Assembly (NCBI RefSeq): GCF_003719295.1
Contig: NZ_RFLW01000001.1
Span: 1,506,955-1,570,954, forward strand
Direction of reading: 5' to 3'
Origin: Haliea alexandrii
GTDB lineage: Bacteria; Pseudomonadota; Gammaproteobacteria; Pseudomonadales; Halieaceae
DNA: 64,000 nt
In this document: positions 30,316-40,017 of the stretch, piece by piece
Layout of the letters: each line of letters opens with the position of its first letter
Position numbering within the stretch: position 1 is the first letter of the stretch
Program-made: the position numbers and the translations under genes
Notes under the pieces: model-generated
Seen by the model: the letters and a program-made list of their open reading frames with translations, nothing else
Told to the model about the DNA's origin: nothing
The model's database searches: none

Positions 30316-30509
30316 GCGTCACTGCGCCTTCGGGTAGCCGCAGCGTCAAGGCGGCCTCGATCTGCTCCATTTTCAGCGCCGGAATCAGCAGGGCACTGGA
30401 GATATTCAGCAGGGGCACGTTGGCAAGAATGACCGCCGGCAAGGCCACGTTCAGCGCGTAGCCACTCAGGGCTACGGCGCTTGTGGCTGGCATGCCGGGC
30501 GCCCTGCGC
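30316..30509 (-). other. Gap holding an unassigned hydrophobic open frame
   Basis: Between the GT2 gene and the sulfatase gene an open minus-strand frame (about 30495 down to 30272) would encode a hydrophobic stretch including ALNVALPAVILANVPLLNIS. It has no good start site, overlaps the GT2 3' end and matches no family I recognise. It may be the tail of a decayed membrane protein gene, or chance. Confidence 0.25.
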
Positions 30510-32687
30510 TCAGGTGCCCCCGCTTCTGCAGTCCAGGCCCTGGTTCTGAACGATGATGGCTTCGTCCAGTGCATCGGTTCGACCGTCAAGATTCAGATCA
30601 TAAACGCTGGAAAGCCCGGTGGCGTTGGCATACTTCCCCCATTCCTGAAGGTCCGTGTCGTCAACCACACCGTCAATGTTGCCATCACCGGGGCAGTCAA
30701 CCACTGTGGCGCGCAGGGCCGCCAGCCGTTCGGTCAGCTCGGTGAGGGCGGCCTGCGCCGCATCATCCAGTGCATCCAGTGGTAGTTCGTCGCCCGCTCT
30801 GTCCAGCCACGGCGTGCTGATTGGCTGGTCGATGGCAAACAATTCCAGCTGTGTGTCATCCACACAGATGCCGGAGCTGCAATCCTTGAAGGTGTTTTCG
30901 ACCAGTTTATAGTTTTCGTTGCGCACCGCGATGGCCACCAGCGGCTGAATGTCAAAGGGCTCGCCGCCGTTGCTGGTGACGAAGTCCAGTACCTCTGAGC
31001 AGTAGGTGAAGCCCTCTGCGGGAGCAGGGACGCCGTTGAAGCTGGCTTCGTTGCCCTTGCCCCACCAGACACCGTTGTTGTCTTCGCAAATGCTGCGGAT
31101 ATTGGGAATCTGGGTGCAACTGCCCACCACGCAGGGGCCGTTCACTTCGCCATTGGCCTGCAGGCTCAAGCCCACCTCGGCATAGTTCCAGTCGCGCAGG
31201 GGCGGCTGCTCAGGGTTGGTGAGATACGGCAGCATGGAAACAGCGTCCAGCGTCAGCGGCACCTCGGCCTGAACATCTTCGATACCGGCAATTTCAGCAA
31301 ACAGGGCGAACAAATCCGCGACGTTCACCATGGACGTTACCTGCCGTCCGGGCGCGCTGACCTGCGGGCCACTGACGATCAGGGGCACCCAAACGCCTGA
31401 TTGATAGGCCGTACCCTTGGATCGGCTAACATCGAAGGGAAATTTGGCCGTGCTGCCGAGCGAGCCATTGTCGCCGAGGATCACCACCATGGTGTCGGTT
31501 GCTTCCGGGGTGTATACCAGCTCGCCATCGGCGTCACGGCTAGCAAGTCCCGTGGCCACCAGCAGCCGGCCGACTTCAAGATCCAGTGATTCCAACATCA
31601 GGTTGGACAGAATCCGTTGTACCACTATGTTGCCGCAATCAAGGTTGGTGGAGTCAACGTTGGCGGGAGACGCCGGGTCAACCGGTGGCTGCACCAGCGG
31701 GGTGTGAATGGATGCAAAGCTGACCGTCGCCATCCAGGGCTGGTCTGCTGCCCGGGAATTGATCCATTCTGCGGCTTCATCCACCGCGAAACGGGTACGA
31801 AATTGACGCGACCGGGGGTCAGTGAGTGCAAGCCTTTCCACCGAGCCGTCAGGAAAGTTATACACCATCGGCGACACCGAGTGGGCGTTCATGCGGTTGA
31901 AATCCAGGTGCTCGGGCAGCATGTTTTGGCAACTGGTGTTGGGGTCAAAGATGCCGCCCTCGTCGCGGCAGCTGCGCCCGGGCGCGATGATGCCGCCGCC
32001 GTGCTCAGTGCAGTTGCCGTCGGCCAGGTAGCAGGCGCCGCTGTCTGCCCCATTGGGCTGGGTGCCATCCGGCACAAAGCCGCAGCTGTAGGTGCCCTCG
32101 GGGGCTACACCGCCAGCAGTGGTATCAACAGAGGTTGGGTCGCCGGTCTCGTCCAGCCAGCCAGCGAAATAGTCCCAGCCCAAGTCATGCACCAAAGCAT
32201 CACCCGCAGGGTAGTTGCCCTGCAGAGCGATGTGGAACTTGCCGAACAGCGCACTCTCGTAGCCTCGCCCGGCGAGCAGTTTGGGAATGGTGGTGGTGTA
32301 GGGCGAGGTCATGGAGTTGGCGAGGTCGTTCGGGCCCAGCGCTGCTTTGACATTGGTGCGCAAGGGAAAGCGGCCTTCAAACATGACCGCGCGCGTGGTC
32401 GAGCAGGCGGGCATCGACCAGGTGTCGGTGAAGCTGACGCCGGTGCCGGCCAGTTTGTCGATGGTAGGCGTTGCCGGTGGCGTCTCGCCGCCGTAACCGA
32501 AGATCTCCATTTGGTCCATGCCCACATCGTCGAGGACGATGAACAGAATGTTGGTTGCTGCTGGCTCGGGCTCGGGGGGTAAGGTTATCTCCGGGCTGGA
32601 TGAGTTGTCGGAGCAGCCCGCGATGAGCAATGCAATGGCGCCAAGGCGCATTATTTGCCCCCGGCGGTTACTGAGTTTGGCCTGCAT
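30510..32687 (-). CDS. Sulfatase-family lipoprotein with C-terminal dockerin-like repeats
   Basis: A 725-residue exported hydrolase of the alkaline phosphatase superfamily. ATG 32687 has GGGA upstream and leads into a lipoprotein signal ending LIAGC (Cys25). Sulfatase features are LFIVLDDVGMDQ near residue 48 (metal aspartates), the active-site segment MPACSTTRAVMFEGR near residue 92 and VVILGDNGSLG with metal D/N. The formylglycine motif reads C-S-T-T-R, lacking the usual Pro/Ala at the third place. Many cysteines occur mid-protein. The last 55 residues hold two D-x-N/D-x-DG calcium-loop repeats resembling dockerin. It may act on sulfated polysaccharide or another ester; the substrate is unknown. 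Confidence 0.82.
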   Translation of the reverse strand: MQAKLSNRRGQIMRLGAIALLIAGCSDNSSSPEITLPPEPEPAATNILFIVLDDVGMDQMEIFGYGGETPPATPTIDKLAGTGVSFTDTWSMPACSTTRAVMFEGRFPLRTNVKAALGPNDLANSMTSPYTTTIPKLLAGRGYESALFGKFHIALQGNYPAGDALVHDLGWDYFAGWLDETGDPTSVDTTAGGVAPEGTYSCGFVPDGTQPNGADSGACYLADGNCTEHGGGIIAPGRSCRDEGGIFDPNTSCQNMLPEHLDFNRMNAHSVSPMVYNFPDGSVERLALTDPRSRQFRTRFAVDEAAEWINSRAADQPWMATVSFASIHTPLVQPPVDPASPANVDSTNLDCGNIVVQRILSNLMLESLDLEVGRLLVATGLASRDADGELVYTPEATDTMVVILGDNGSLGSTAKFPFDVSRSKGTAYQSGVWVPLIVSGPQVSAPGRQVTSMVNVADLFALFAEIAGIEDVQAEVPLTLDAVSMLPYLTNPEQPPLRDWNYAEVGLSLQANGEVNGPCVVGSCTQIPNIRSICEDNNGVWWGKGNEASFNGVPAPAEGFTYCSEVLDFVTSNGGEPFDIQPLVAIAVRNENYKLVENTFKDCSSGICVDDTQLELFAIDQPISTPWLDRAGDELPLDALDDAAQAALTELTERLAALRATVVDCPGDGNIDGVVDDTDLQEWGKYANATGLSSVYDLNLDGRTDALDEAIIVQNQGLDCRSGGT

Positions 32688-32890
32688 GGGATGTTCCCGG
32701 AATGAAGTGGGCGCAAGCTTAACATGAGTTATTGTCAAACTTGGTGTTTAGGGCCTGAATCAAGCGGCGGCCTGCTTTTTTTATTCTGTTACCTCGATTC
32801 CATCTTTGAATTGCACTCCGGCCCAGCTTGATCAGGTTCATTTCCCGCGCCAACAGCAGCACCTGCACAAACAAGACGTCGAGCTGGGGT
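32688..32890. other. Non-coding gap upstream of the sulfatase gene
   Basis: This stretch separates the sulfatase start from the GT2 relic. On the minus strand a TTGACA lies at about 32732-32737, but no good -10 follows at normal spacing. An open minus-strand frame (32719-32940) reads through it without a recognisable product. I see no firm feature in it. Confidence 0.3.
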
Positions 32891-32965
32891 GCGTTTTTCA
32901 TCGATTTGATCGCCAGGCAGCTGACTAACCTGCAGTACAAGGATATCGATCACGACCTCGATTGA
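32891..32965 (+). pseudogene. 3' relic of a second GT2 glycosyltransferase gene
   Basis: These 75 bases match the last 75 bases of the GT2 gene (30241-30315) at 66 positions, including the stop. The translated tail (IARQLTNLQYKDIDHDLD at its end) differs from the intact protein by only three residues in 24 coding positions; the other changes are synonymous. Upstream of 32891 the similarity fades and no GT2 catalytic domain is present. It is the remnant of a diverged paralogue or allele, left beside the sulfatase gene after a rearrangement or recombination. Confidence 0.8.
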
Positions 32966-32976
32966 GTGCACTCTGC

Positions 32977-33453
32977 TCAGGGTATGTTCAATGCCAGGGT
33001 TTCCTTGACCTGTTCCATCACCACGTAGCTGGTTGACTCCTGCACGCCCGGCAGGGTGAGCAATGTTTCCCCCAGAAAGGCGCGGTAGGCATTCATGTCT
33101 GCGACTCGTGCCTTGATCAGGTAGTCGAAGTTACCTGACACCAGATAGCACTCCTGCACTTCCGGCAGCTCGAATGCGCCGCGTTTGAATTCCTCGAAGA
33201 TATCCTGCGCGGTACGGTTGAGGCGGATCTGCACAAACACGACCAGCCCCGCATCGAGCTGCTCCGGATCCAGTATGGCCTGGTAGCCGCGAATAATGCC
33301 CTCGCGCTCCAGCCGTTTGATGCGTTCCTTGCAGGGCGTTGTGCTCAGGCCCACCTGTCGGGCCAGTTCGGCATAGCTGGTGCGCGCGTCCTGCTGCAGT
33401 AGCCGCAACAGGCGGCGGTCGGTCCGGTTCAGATTCTGTCGTGTGCCCTTCAT
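32977..33453 (-). CDS. Lrp/AsnC-family transcriptional regulator
   Basis: A 158-residue feast/famine regulator. The N-terminal winged helix-turn-helix (RTSYAELARQVGLSTTPCKERIKRL, shown in parts: LARQVGLSTTPCKERI near residue 31) matches Lrp closely; the C-terminal RAM domain for amino-acid sensing follows (VSGNFDYLIKARVADMNAYR). It is divergent from alanine dehydrogenase, so it probably senses alanine or leucine and controls that gene and itself. A TATAAC -10-like box lies at 33474-33479 on its strand. Whether it is the global Lrp or a local ald regulator is uncertain. Confidence 0.9.
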   Translation of the reverse strand: MKGTRQNLNRTDRRLLRLLQQDARTSYAELARQVGLSTTPCKERIKRLEREGIIRGYQAILDPEQLDAGLVVFVQIRLNRTAQDIFEEFKRGAFELPEVQECYLVSGNFDYLIKARVADMNAYRAFLGETLLTLPGVQESTSYVVMEQVKETLALNIP

Positions 33454-33646
33454 GCCTGCGGCTCCCGATTGCGGTTATATGGTGGCAACTATTAACGTGA
33501 TTGTGGTTCTATGGTAGTCGATATGGCTGTATTTTGTCGTATATATAGGGTGAAACAACTGCAAAGAAGGCGAAAATACACGAGAAAAGTCCAGTGTTCC
33601 CTACTAGCATGCGGAGTTCATGAACCGGTTGTTGGAGGCTGTCCCA

Positions 33647-34771
33647 GTGCTGATTGGCGTACCCAAGGAAATCAAGAATCACGAGTATCGCATTGGTCTC
33701 ACGCCGGCCGGCGTGGGAGAGCTGGTGCACGATGGTCACCGCGTACTGGTGCAGCGCGATGGCGGCGAGCCGATAGGCTTTGACGATGCCCAGTACCGGG
33801 ATGCGGGTGCGGACATCATTGCTGACGCCGAAGCGATATTCGCCGAGGCTGACATGATCATCAAGGTCAAGGAGCCGCAGCCGGTTGAATGTCGCATGCT
33901 GCGCCCCGGCCAGCTGTTGTTTACCTACCTGCATCTGGCGCCCGATCCGGCACAAGCAGCGGCGCTGCTGGCATCCGGCGCCACCTGCATCGCCTACGAG
34001 ACGGTCACCTCGGCGAACCGCGGCCTGCCCCTGCTGGCCCCCATGAGCGAAGTGGCGGGTCGTATGGCCATCCAGGCCGGTGCGCACAATCTGGAAAAGG
34101 CGCAGGGCGGCAATGGCGTATTGCTGGGCGGGGTGCCGGGGGTGGAGCCTGCGCAGGTCATGGTGATCGGTGGCGGCGTAGTAGGCATTAATGCCGCGCG
34201 CATGGCCATGGGCATGGGTGCGGATGTCACGCTGCTGGACCGCGACCTCAACCGCCTGAAGGAACTGGACATGCTGTTTGGCGGCCGTCTGAAAACGGTC
34301 TACTCCACCAAGGAGGCCCTGGAGCGCTATGCGCTGCAGGCGGATCTGGTGGTCGGTGCGGTGCTTATCCCCGGCGCTTCAGCGCCCAAGCTGATCAGTC
34401 GCGACCTGGTGGCGAGAATGAAGAAGGGCGCGGTGATGGTGGATGTGGCTATTGATCAGGGTGGCTGTTTCGAAACCAGCCGCGCGACCACGCATCAAGA
34501 CCCGACCTATGTCGTGGACGGCGTGGTCCACTACTGTGTGGCGAATATGCCAGGTGGAGTGGCGAGAACCGCCACCATGGCATTGACAAACGCCACGCTG
34601 CCCTATGCCGTCAAGCTGGCCCGGCACGGTGTACTCGCGGCCTTGGAGCAGGATGAGCACCTGCGCAACGGCCTCAACGTACATGCCGGGCAGGTGACCC
34701 ATGCGGCAGTGGCAGAAGCCCTGGGCTTACCGTTCATGGAGCCGATGCAGGCACTGCGCAGCCTGGCGTGA
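33647..34771 (+). CDS. ald: Alanine dehydrogenase
   Basis: Ald interconverts L-alanine with pyruvate and ammonia using NAD. The GTG at 33647 is chosen because GGAGG at 33634-33638 has ideal spacing and the protein then begins [20 protein letters not shown], the usual family start; the ATG at 33620 would add nine residues. The 374-residue length is typical. Visible are the NAD fold [21 protein letters not shown] near residue 170 (quoted in part: [12 protein letters not shown]), [11 protein letters not shown], and [19 protein letters not shown] near the end. Divergent Lrp-type control is likely. Confidence 0.95.
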   Translation: MLIGVPKEIKNHEYRIGLTPAGVGELVHDGHRVLVQRDGGEPIGFDDAQYRDAGADIIADAEAIFAEADMIIKVKEPQPVECRMLRPGQLLFTYLHLAPDPAQAAALLASGATCIAYETVTSANRGLPLLAPMSEVAGRMAIQAGAHNLEKAQGGNGVLLGGVPGVEPAQVMVIGGGVVGINAARMAMGMGADVTLLDRDLNRLKELDMLFGGRLKTVYSTKEALERYALQADLVVGAVLIPGASAPKLISRDLVARMKKGAVMVDVAIDQGGCFETSRATTHQDPTYVVDGVVHYCVANMPGGVARTATMALTNATLPYAVKLARHGVLAALEQDEHLRNGLNVHAGQVTHAAVAEALGLPFMEPMQALRSLA

Positions 34772-34774
34772 TCT

Positions 34775-34794
34775 GGCCCCGTGTTAGCGGGGCC
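34775..34794. terminator. Candidate bidirectional terminator between ald and glcB
   Basis: GGCCCCG (34775-34781) and CGGGGCC (34788-34794) form a perfect seven-base stem with a six-base loop between the convergent ald and glcB genes. No clear T-run follows on either strand, so efficiency is uncertain. Confidence 0.5.
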
Positions 34795-34801
34795 GCGTCT
34801 C

Positions 34802-36979
34802 TCAGCCGCCGTGCTTGGCCTTGGCCTCGCGGCGCCGCGCGTGCAGCACGGGCTCGGTGTAGCCGCTGGGCTGCTCGCACCCCTGTAACACCAGCTCCAG
34901 TGCGGCCTGGAAGGCAATGCTGTCGTCGAAACCCGGTGCCATATTGCGGTAGGCCGGGTCGCCCGCGTTTTGCTGGTCAACCACAGCCGCCATACGCTGC
35001 AGGGTTTCCAGTACCTGCGCCTCACTGCAAACGTCATGGCGCAGCCAGTTGGCAATGTGCTGACTGGAGATGCGCAGGGTGGCGCGGTCTTCCATCAGCC
35101 CCACGTCGTGGATGTCCGGCACCTTGGAGCAACCCACCCCCTGGTCGATCCAGCGCACCACGTAACCGAGAATGCCTTGGGCGTTGTTGTCCAGTTCGCG
35201 CTGGATGTCGTCAGTGCTCAGGCCGGCAGCGCCTTTCAGCGGAATGGTCAGGATATCGTCCAGCGAGGCGCGTGGCCGCGCCTGGAGTTCTTCCTGACGC
35301 GCGGCCACGTTGACATCGTGGTAGTGCGTGGCGTGCAGGGTGGCGGCGGTGGGTGAAGGCACCCAGGCCGTGCTGGCACCGGCCTTGGGGTGCGCCACTT
35401 TTGCCTGCAGCATGTCCGCCATGAGGTCCGGCATGGCCCACATGCCCTTGCCGATCTGCGCTTTGCCGAGTAGCCCGCAGGCCAGACCCGTATCCACGTT
35501 CCAGTCTTCGTAGGCGTTGATCCAGGGTTCCTGTTTCATGGCGCCCTTGGGCGTCATGGCGCCGGCTTCCATGCTGGTGTGGATTTCGTCCCCGGTGCGG
35601 TCCAGAAAGCCGGTGTTGATGAATACCAGGCGTTCTTTGGCGCGCTCAATGCAGGCTTTCAGGTTGACGGTGGTGCGGCGTTCTTCATCCATAATGCCGA
35701 GTTTGATCGTGTGCCGCGGCAGGCCCAGCGCATCCTCGATGCGGTCGAACAGTGCGCAGGTAAAATCGACTTCATCCGGGCCGTGCATTTTTGGTTTGAC
35801 GATGTAAATGCTGCCTTTACGGGAGTTATGCAGGGGACCCTCACCGCGCAGGTCGTGCAGGGCGATCATGGCGGTGAACATGCCGTCCATGATGCCTTCG
35901 GGGATTTCGCGCCCATCGTCGTCGGTGATCGCATCGTTGGTCATCAGGTGGCCGACGTTGCGCACAAACATCAGGCTGCGGCCGGGCAGTACCAGCTCGT
36001 TGCCATCCACCGCCGTGAATACACGGTCCGGGTTCAGGCGACGGGTCAAAGTCTCCTCGCCCTTGCGGAAGGAATCTTCCAGGTCGCCCCGCATCAGCCC
36101 CAGCCAATTCCGGTAAACCACCACCTTGTCGGCGGCATCCACTGCGGCGATCGAGTCTTCGCAGTCCTGGATGGTGGTCAGCGCCGCCTCCAGCACCAGG
36201 TCCTTGACGCCGGCCGGGTCGGTAGCACCGATATCACTGAGGGGGTCGATCCGGATCTCGATGTGCAGGCCATTGTGCTGCAGCAGCACGCTGGTCGGTG
36301 CGTTGCCTTCGCCGCGGTAGCCGCGAAACTGTGCCGGCGTGGCCAGCGAACTGATCTGGCCGCCGCTCAGCACCACCTGTAGGGCGCCGTTGACCACGGT
36401 GTAGGCAGTGGCCTGGCTGTGGTCGCCGGTTGACAGCGGACAGTGGGCGTTGAGGAATTGCCGCGCCCAGGCAATGACGCGCTCGCCGCGTACGGGGTTA
36501 TAGCCGCCGGCGCGCTCGGCTCCGCCGGTCTCGGGGATCACATCGGTGCCGTAGAGGGCATCGTAAAGGCTGCCCCAGCGAGCATTGGCCGCATTCAGTG
36601 CATAGCGTGCATTCATGACCGGCACCACCAGCTGCGGCCCGGCGAGTGTGGCGACCTCGGGGTCGACATTTTCGGTGGTGATCGTAAAGTCCGCGGGTTC
36701 GGGCAGCAGGTAGCCAATGTCTTCGAGAAATGCCTTGTACTGGGCCCGGTCGTAGTCGGCACCGGGATGGGCGCGGTGCCAGTTGTCGATCTCCTCCTGC
36801 ATGGCGGCGCGGGTGGCCAGCAGTGACCGGTTGCGGGGCGCGAAGTCGCGCACGATCGCATCCAGCCCTTGCCAGAACTGTGCGGGGCTCACCCCGGTGC
36901 CGGGTGCAATGTCCTGTTCCAGGAGGGTGTGCAAGGCCGTTGCAACATGCAGGCCGCCTTCGATGATGCGCTCGCTCAT
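34802..36979 (-). CDS. glcB: Malate synthase G
   Basis: GlcB condenses glyoxylate with acetyl-CoA to malate, serving the glyoxylate and glycolate routes. ATG 36979 is preferred because AGAGGA lies nine bases upstream, whereas it abuts the first ATG at 36988. The 725-residue single-polypeptide form matches E. coli GlcB (723). Conserved segments include [20 protein letters not shown] near residue 119, [12 protein letters not shown] near residue 322 and [17 protein letters not shown] near residue 436. No isocitrate lyase or glycolate oxidase gene is adjacent. Confidence 0.95.
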   Translation of the reverse strand: MSERIIEGGLHVATALHTLLEQDIAPGTGVSPAQFWQGLDAIVRDFAPRNRSLLATRAAMQEEIDNWHRAHPGADYDRAQYKAFLEDIGYLLPEPADFTITTENVDPEVATLAGPQLVVPVMNARYALNAANARWGSLYDALYGTDVIPETGGAERAGGYNPVRGERVIAWARQFLNAHCPLSTGDHSQATAYTVVNGALQVVLSGGQISSLATPAQFRGYRGEGNAPTSVLLQHNGLHIEIRIDPLSDIGATDPAGVKDLVLEAALTTIQDCEDSIAAVDAADKVVVYRNWLGLMRGDLEDSFRKGEETLTRRLNPDRVFTAVDGNELVLPGRSLMFVRNVGHLMTNDAITDDDGREIPEGIMDGMFTAMIALHDLRGEGPLHNSRKGSIYIVKPKMHGPDEVDFTCALFDRIEDALGLPRHTIKLGIMDEERRTTVNLKACIERAKERLVFINTGFLDRTGDEIHTSMEAGAMTPKGAMKQEPWINAYEDWNVDTGLACGLLGKAQIGKGMWAMPDLMADMLQAKVAHPKAGASTAWVPSPTAATLHATHYHDVNVAARQEELQARPRASLDDILTIPLKGAAGLSTDDIQRELDNNAQGILGYVVRWIDQGVGCSKVPDIHDVGLMEDRATLRISSQHIANWLRHDVCSEAQVLETLQRMAAVVDQQNAGDPAYRNMAPGFDDSIAFQAALELVLQGCEQPSGYTEPVLHARRREAKAKHGG

Positions 36980-37054
36980 GGGGTTCATTCCTCTGGCTGT
37001 GGGGCGCGCTCTGCGCCCACCGGAAAAGGGTCAGTCTACGGCCTGAGGGCTTAA

Positions 37055-37078
37055 TTTATCCAATTTATCGTTTTTATC
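37055..37078. repeat. Three TTTATC repeats with exact nine-base period upstream of glcB
   Basis: TTTATC occurs at 37055, 37064 and 37073 (GATAAA on the glcB strand), 75-100 bases upstream of the glcB start in the AT-rich gap after the LysR gene. The strict phasing suggests a promoter or regulator-binding element. No known factor is assigned. Confidence 0.45.
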
Positions 37079-37113
37079 ACGGCCATTCGTGCATTGAATA
37101 AAGGTGCCCGCGC

Positions 37114-38076
37114 TCACGGCAGCGGTGGCTGGTTGTCCATTTCGCGCGCCGTGTCGGCAATGAGCTTACGCAGCCAGCGGTTGGCGGGATTGTGCTGCAA
37201 CAGTGGGCTCCAGGCCATCTTCAACTCCAGCGGCGGGATGTCCAGTGGCGGGTCGCGCAGTACGACGCGCGGGTTGTTGCGTTTCAGGCGTGCGGCGCGC
37301 GTGGGCAGGGTCACGATCAGGTCGTTCTGCTCCGCCAGCGTCATGGCGGCCTGGTAGTGGCGGGTAAAGACCCGTATCTGGCGCTTCTTGCCCAGCCGTG
37401 CCAGGGCACTGTCTACCCAGCCGAGGCGCTGTACATCGTCGGGATCCACGCCCACCCCGACGCCCATGCCGGTTTTGCTGACCCAGATGTGCTTCGCCTG
37501 CAGGTAGTTTTCCAGGGTGAAGTCCTCCAGCACCGGGTTTTCCGGGCTTAGCAGGCAGGAAAAGCTGTCGTTCCACAGGTGAATCTGGTGGAAGGACTGG
37601 GGCATGGAATCGAAGCGGTTGATCACCATGTCCACCTTGCCCCGTTCGACGTCGAGAAAGCTCACGTCGGACGGGGTCATGATATCCAGCGTCAGGCCTG
37701 GCGCCTGCAGCCGCAGTTTGCCCAGTACCGCCGGCAGCAGGGTGGACTCCGCGTAGTCACTGGCCATGATGCGGAAAACACGTTGCGCCTGTTCGGGTGC
37801 GAACGCCGAGCGCGGTTGCACGGCCTGTTCAATGTTCATTAACACTTCGCGGACCTGGGGCTCCAGTTCAAGCGCACGCTCGGTGGGCGTCATGCCGTCG
37901 GAGGTGCGTACCAGCAACGGGTCGTCAAACAGGTCCCGCAGCCGGCGCAGGCCGTTACTCATGGCGGGTTGCGACAGATTCAGCTGGTGTGCGGCCTGGG
38001 TCACGTTGCGCTCACGCAGCAGGGCATCCAGATAGACGAGCAGGTTGAGATCGATGCGGTTCAGCTTGGTGGACAT
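37114..38076 (-). CDS. LysR-family transcriptional regulator (NodD/NahR-like)
   Basis: A 320-residue LTTR beginning MSTKLNRIDLNLLVYLDALL, with the typical N-terminal helix-turn-helix (RNVTQAAHQLNLSQPAMSNG near residue 23) and a C-terminal co-inducer domain. The DLNLL...QPAMS pattern belongs to the NodD/NahR/LeuO-like branch. The ATG at 38076 is preferred to an upstream frame that starts at 38160. It is divergent from the acyl-CoA dehydrogenase gene and probably controls it; the inducer is unknown. Confidence 0.92.
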   Translation of the reverse strand: MSTKLNRIDLNLLVYLDALLRERNVTQAAHQLNLSQPAMSNGLRRLRDLFDDPLLVRTSDGMTPTERALELEPQVREVLMNIEQAVQPRSAFAPEQAQRVFRIMASDYAESTLLPAVLGKLRLQAPGLTLDIMTPSDVSFLDVERGKVDMVINRFDSMPQSFHQIHLWNDSFSCLLSPENPVLEDFTLENYLQAKHIWVSKTGMGVGVGVDPDDVQRLGWVDSALARLGKKRQIRVFTRHYQAAMTLAEQNDLIVTLPTRAARLKRNNPRVVLRDPPLDIPPLELKMAWSPLLQHNPANRWLRKLIADTAREMDNQPPLP

Positions 38077-38194
38077 AGTATATTCATCTTGAGAATGGCG
38101 GGGATGCAGACGATAGATTGTGAAAATTATAGGCCCTTCGCTAGAATTGCCAAGAGGCATTGTTGCGCTGTCCGTGACCCGGGCACACAGGCGC

Positions 38195-38200
38195 TATACT
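38195..38200 (+). promoter_or_regulatory. Candidate -10 box for the acyl-CoA dehydrogenase gene
   Basis: TATACT at 38195-38200 is a good sigma-70 -10 element about 40 bases before the ATG at 38240. No convincing -35 is present at 16-18 bases, as is common for promoters that need a LysR-type activator. Confidence 0.4.
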
Positions 38201-38239
38201 TTGCCATCCCCTTACCTCATCTATAAGGAATGCATTGCC

Positions 38240-40009
38240 ATGAGCAGCTACCGCGCCCCGATTGAGGACATGACGTTTTTGATCGATGAGTTACTGGATG
38301 TCGGGCAAGTCCTCGGTGCATTGCCCGCCTTCGAAGACCTTGGGGTAGGGGCGGAGCTGAGTACGGCACTGCTCGATGAAGGGGCGCGGCTGGCGGGCGA
38401 TGTGCTGGCACCGCTGCGTCGGGTGGGGGATGAGCACCCGGCAACCTGCGCCGATGGCGCGATTACCCTGAGCCCCGGATACGGTGAGGCATTGCAACAG
38501 CTGGGCGCTGGCGGCTGGATGGGCATTTCTTCCGATCCCGCCTACGGTGGTCAGGGTTTACCGGAGCTTTATGCCACAGCCGCCTGCGAGATGTGGAACA
38601 GTGCCAACCTCGCCTTCGGCCTGGCACCCATGCTGAGCTCGGGTGCGGCGCTGGCGATTCACGCCCATGCCAGCGAGACGTTGAAGCAGCGCTACCTGCC
38701 GAAGATGCACTCCGGGGAATGGGCCGGCACCATGAACCTCACGGAATCCGGCGCCGGCTCGGATCTCGGGGTGATGAAAACCCGTGCGCTACCCGAAGGA
38801 GACCACTACCGCATCCACGGCCAAAAGATCTACATCACCTGGGGCGACCACGACGCGACCGATAACATCATCCACCTGGTGCTGGCGAAATTGCCCGATG
38901 CGCCCGAAGGCAGCCGCGGTATCTCCCTGTTTCTGGTGCCGAAGTTTCTTGTCAATGACGATGGCAGCCTGGGTGAGCGCAACGACGTGTACCCGGTGTC
39001 CACGGAACACAAACTGGGCATTCATGGCAGTCCCACCTGTGTGATGGCATTTGGCGACAATGAAGGCGCCCTGGGCTACCTGGTGGGTGAAGAGAATCGC
39101 GGCCTTGCCTGCATGTTCACCATGATGAACGAAGCACGCCTCAAGGTGGGCGTGCAGGGGCTGGGGGCCGCGGAGGGCGCCTACCAGAAGGCGGTGGCCT
39201 ATGCGCGTGAGCGCGTGCAGGGCGGCGTGCCGATCATTGAGCACCCGGATGTGCGGCGCATGTTGCTCACGATGCGCGCGCTGATCGAGGCCATGCGTGC
39301 GCTGGTCTACACAGAAGCGGTCACCATGGACCTGGCGCACCGCGGCGCGGAAACCGAACGCGCCCGGCACCAGTTCCGCATCGATCTGATGATTCCGGTC
39401 ATCAAGGGGTGGATGACCGAGGTCGGCCAGGAGCTGACATCACTCGGCGTGCAGGTGCACGGTGGCATGGGCTATATAGAAGAAACGGGCGCGGCGCAGT
39501 TCCTGCGTGACGTGCGCATCACCTCGATCTACGAGGGCACCAACGGTATCCAGGCGGCGGACCTGGTGTCCCGTAAGCTGGGACGCGATCAGGGCGGTGC
39601 CATGCGCGATGCACTGGCCGATGTTGCGGCGACGGTGGAGGCCTTGCGTGCGACGGAACAACCGGCTTTGGTGGCTATTGCACAGGCACTGGCCGCAGCC
39701 CTCGCGGGCGCGGAGGAGACAACGGGGCAGCTTGTTGCTGCACTGGATGCGGCACCGGAGCAGGCGCTGGGCGCATCTTTCGATTACCTGATGCAGTGCG
39801 GCTACCTATTTGGCGGTTGGCATTTGGCGCGCTCCGCCCTGGTGGCGCAGGAGCGACTGGCCGATGGTTCGGATAACCCCTTCTACACGCGCAAGATCGC
39901 TACTGCACGCTTCTACGCTGACCAGGTGTTACCCCGTTGTCGGGCGCACGCCAGCGCCATCGCAGCGGGCCCCGACGCGCTGGCCAGCTATCCTGTCGAC
40001 TGGCTCTAG
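38240..40009 (+). CDS. Acyl-CoA dehydrogenase (about 590-residue FadE-like type)
   Basis: An FAD-dependent dehydrogenase that introduces the alpha-beta double bond into an acyl-CoA. The ATG at 38240 has AAGGA upstream and begins MSSYRAPIEDMTFLIDELLD, typical of the roughly 590-residue group with extra N- and C-terminal domains; the upstream ATG at 38120 lies in the promoter. Motifs: GTMNLTESGAGSDLG near residue 164 (flavin-binding), the central beta domain, VHGGMGYIEETGAAQFLRD near residue 408 and ITSIYEGTNGIQAADL near residue 426. Chain-length specificity cannot be read from the sequence. Confidence 0.93.
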   Translation: MSSYRAPIEDMTFLIDELLDVGQVLGALPAFEDLGVGAELSTALLDEGARLAGDVLAPLRRVGDEHPATCADGAITLSPGYGEALQQLGAGGWMGISSDPAYGGQGLPELYATAACEMWNSANLAFGLAPMLSSGAALAIHAHASETLKQRYLPKMHSGEWAGTMNLTESGAGSDLGVMKTRALPEGDHYRIHGQKIYITWGDHDATDNIIHLVLAKLPDAPEGSRGISLFLVPKFLVNDDGSLGERNDVYPVSTEHKLGIHGSPTCVMAFGDNEGALGYLVGEENRGLACMFTMMNEARLKVGVQGLGAAEGAYQKAVAYARERVQGGVPIIEHPDVRRMLLTMRALIEAMRALVYTEAVTMDLAHRGAETERARHQFRIDLMIPVIKGWMTEVGQELTSLGVQVHGGMGYIEETGAAQFLRDVRITSIYEGTNGIQAADLVSRKLGRDQGGAMRDALADVAATVEALRATEQPALVAIAQALAAALAGAEETTGQLVAALDAAPEQALGASFDYLMQCGYLFGGWHLARSALVAQERLADGSDNPFYTRKIATARFYADQVLPRCRAHASAIAAGPDALASYPVDWL

Positions 40010-40017
40010 GAGGCAAT

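Noticed and set aside
32719-32940. A 73-residue minus-strand frame overlapping the GT2 relic
   Set aside because: No family match, no ribosome site, and part of it is the antisense of the GT2 relic.
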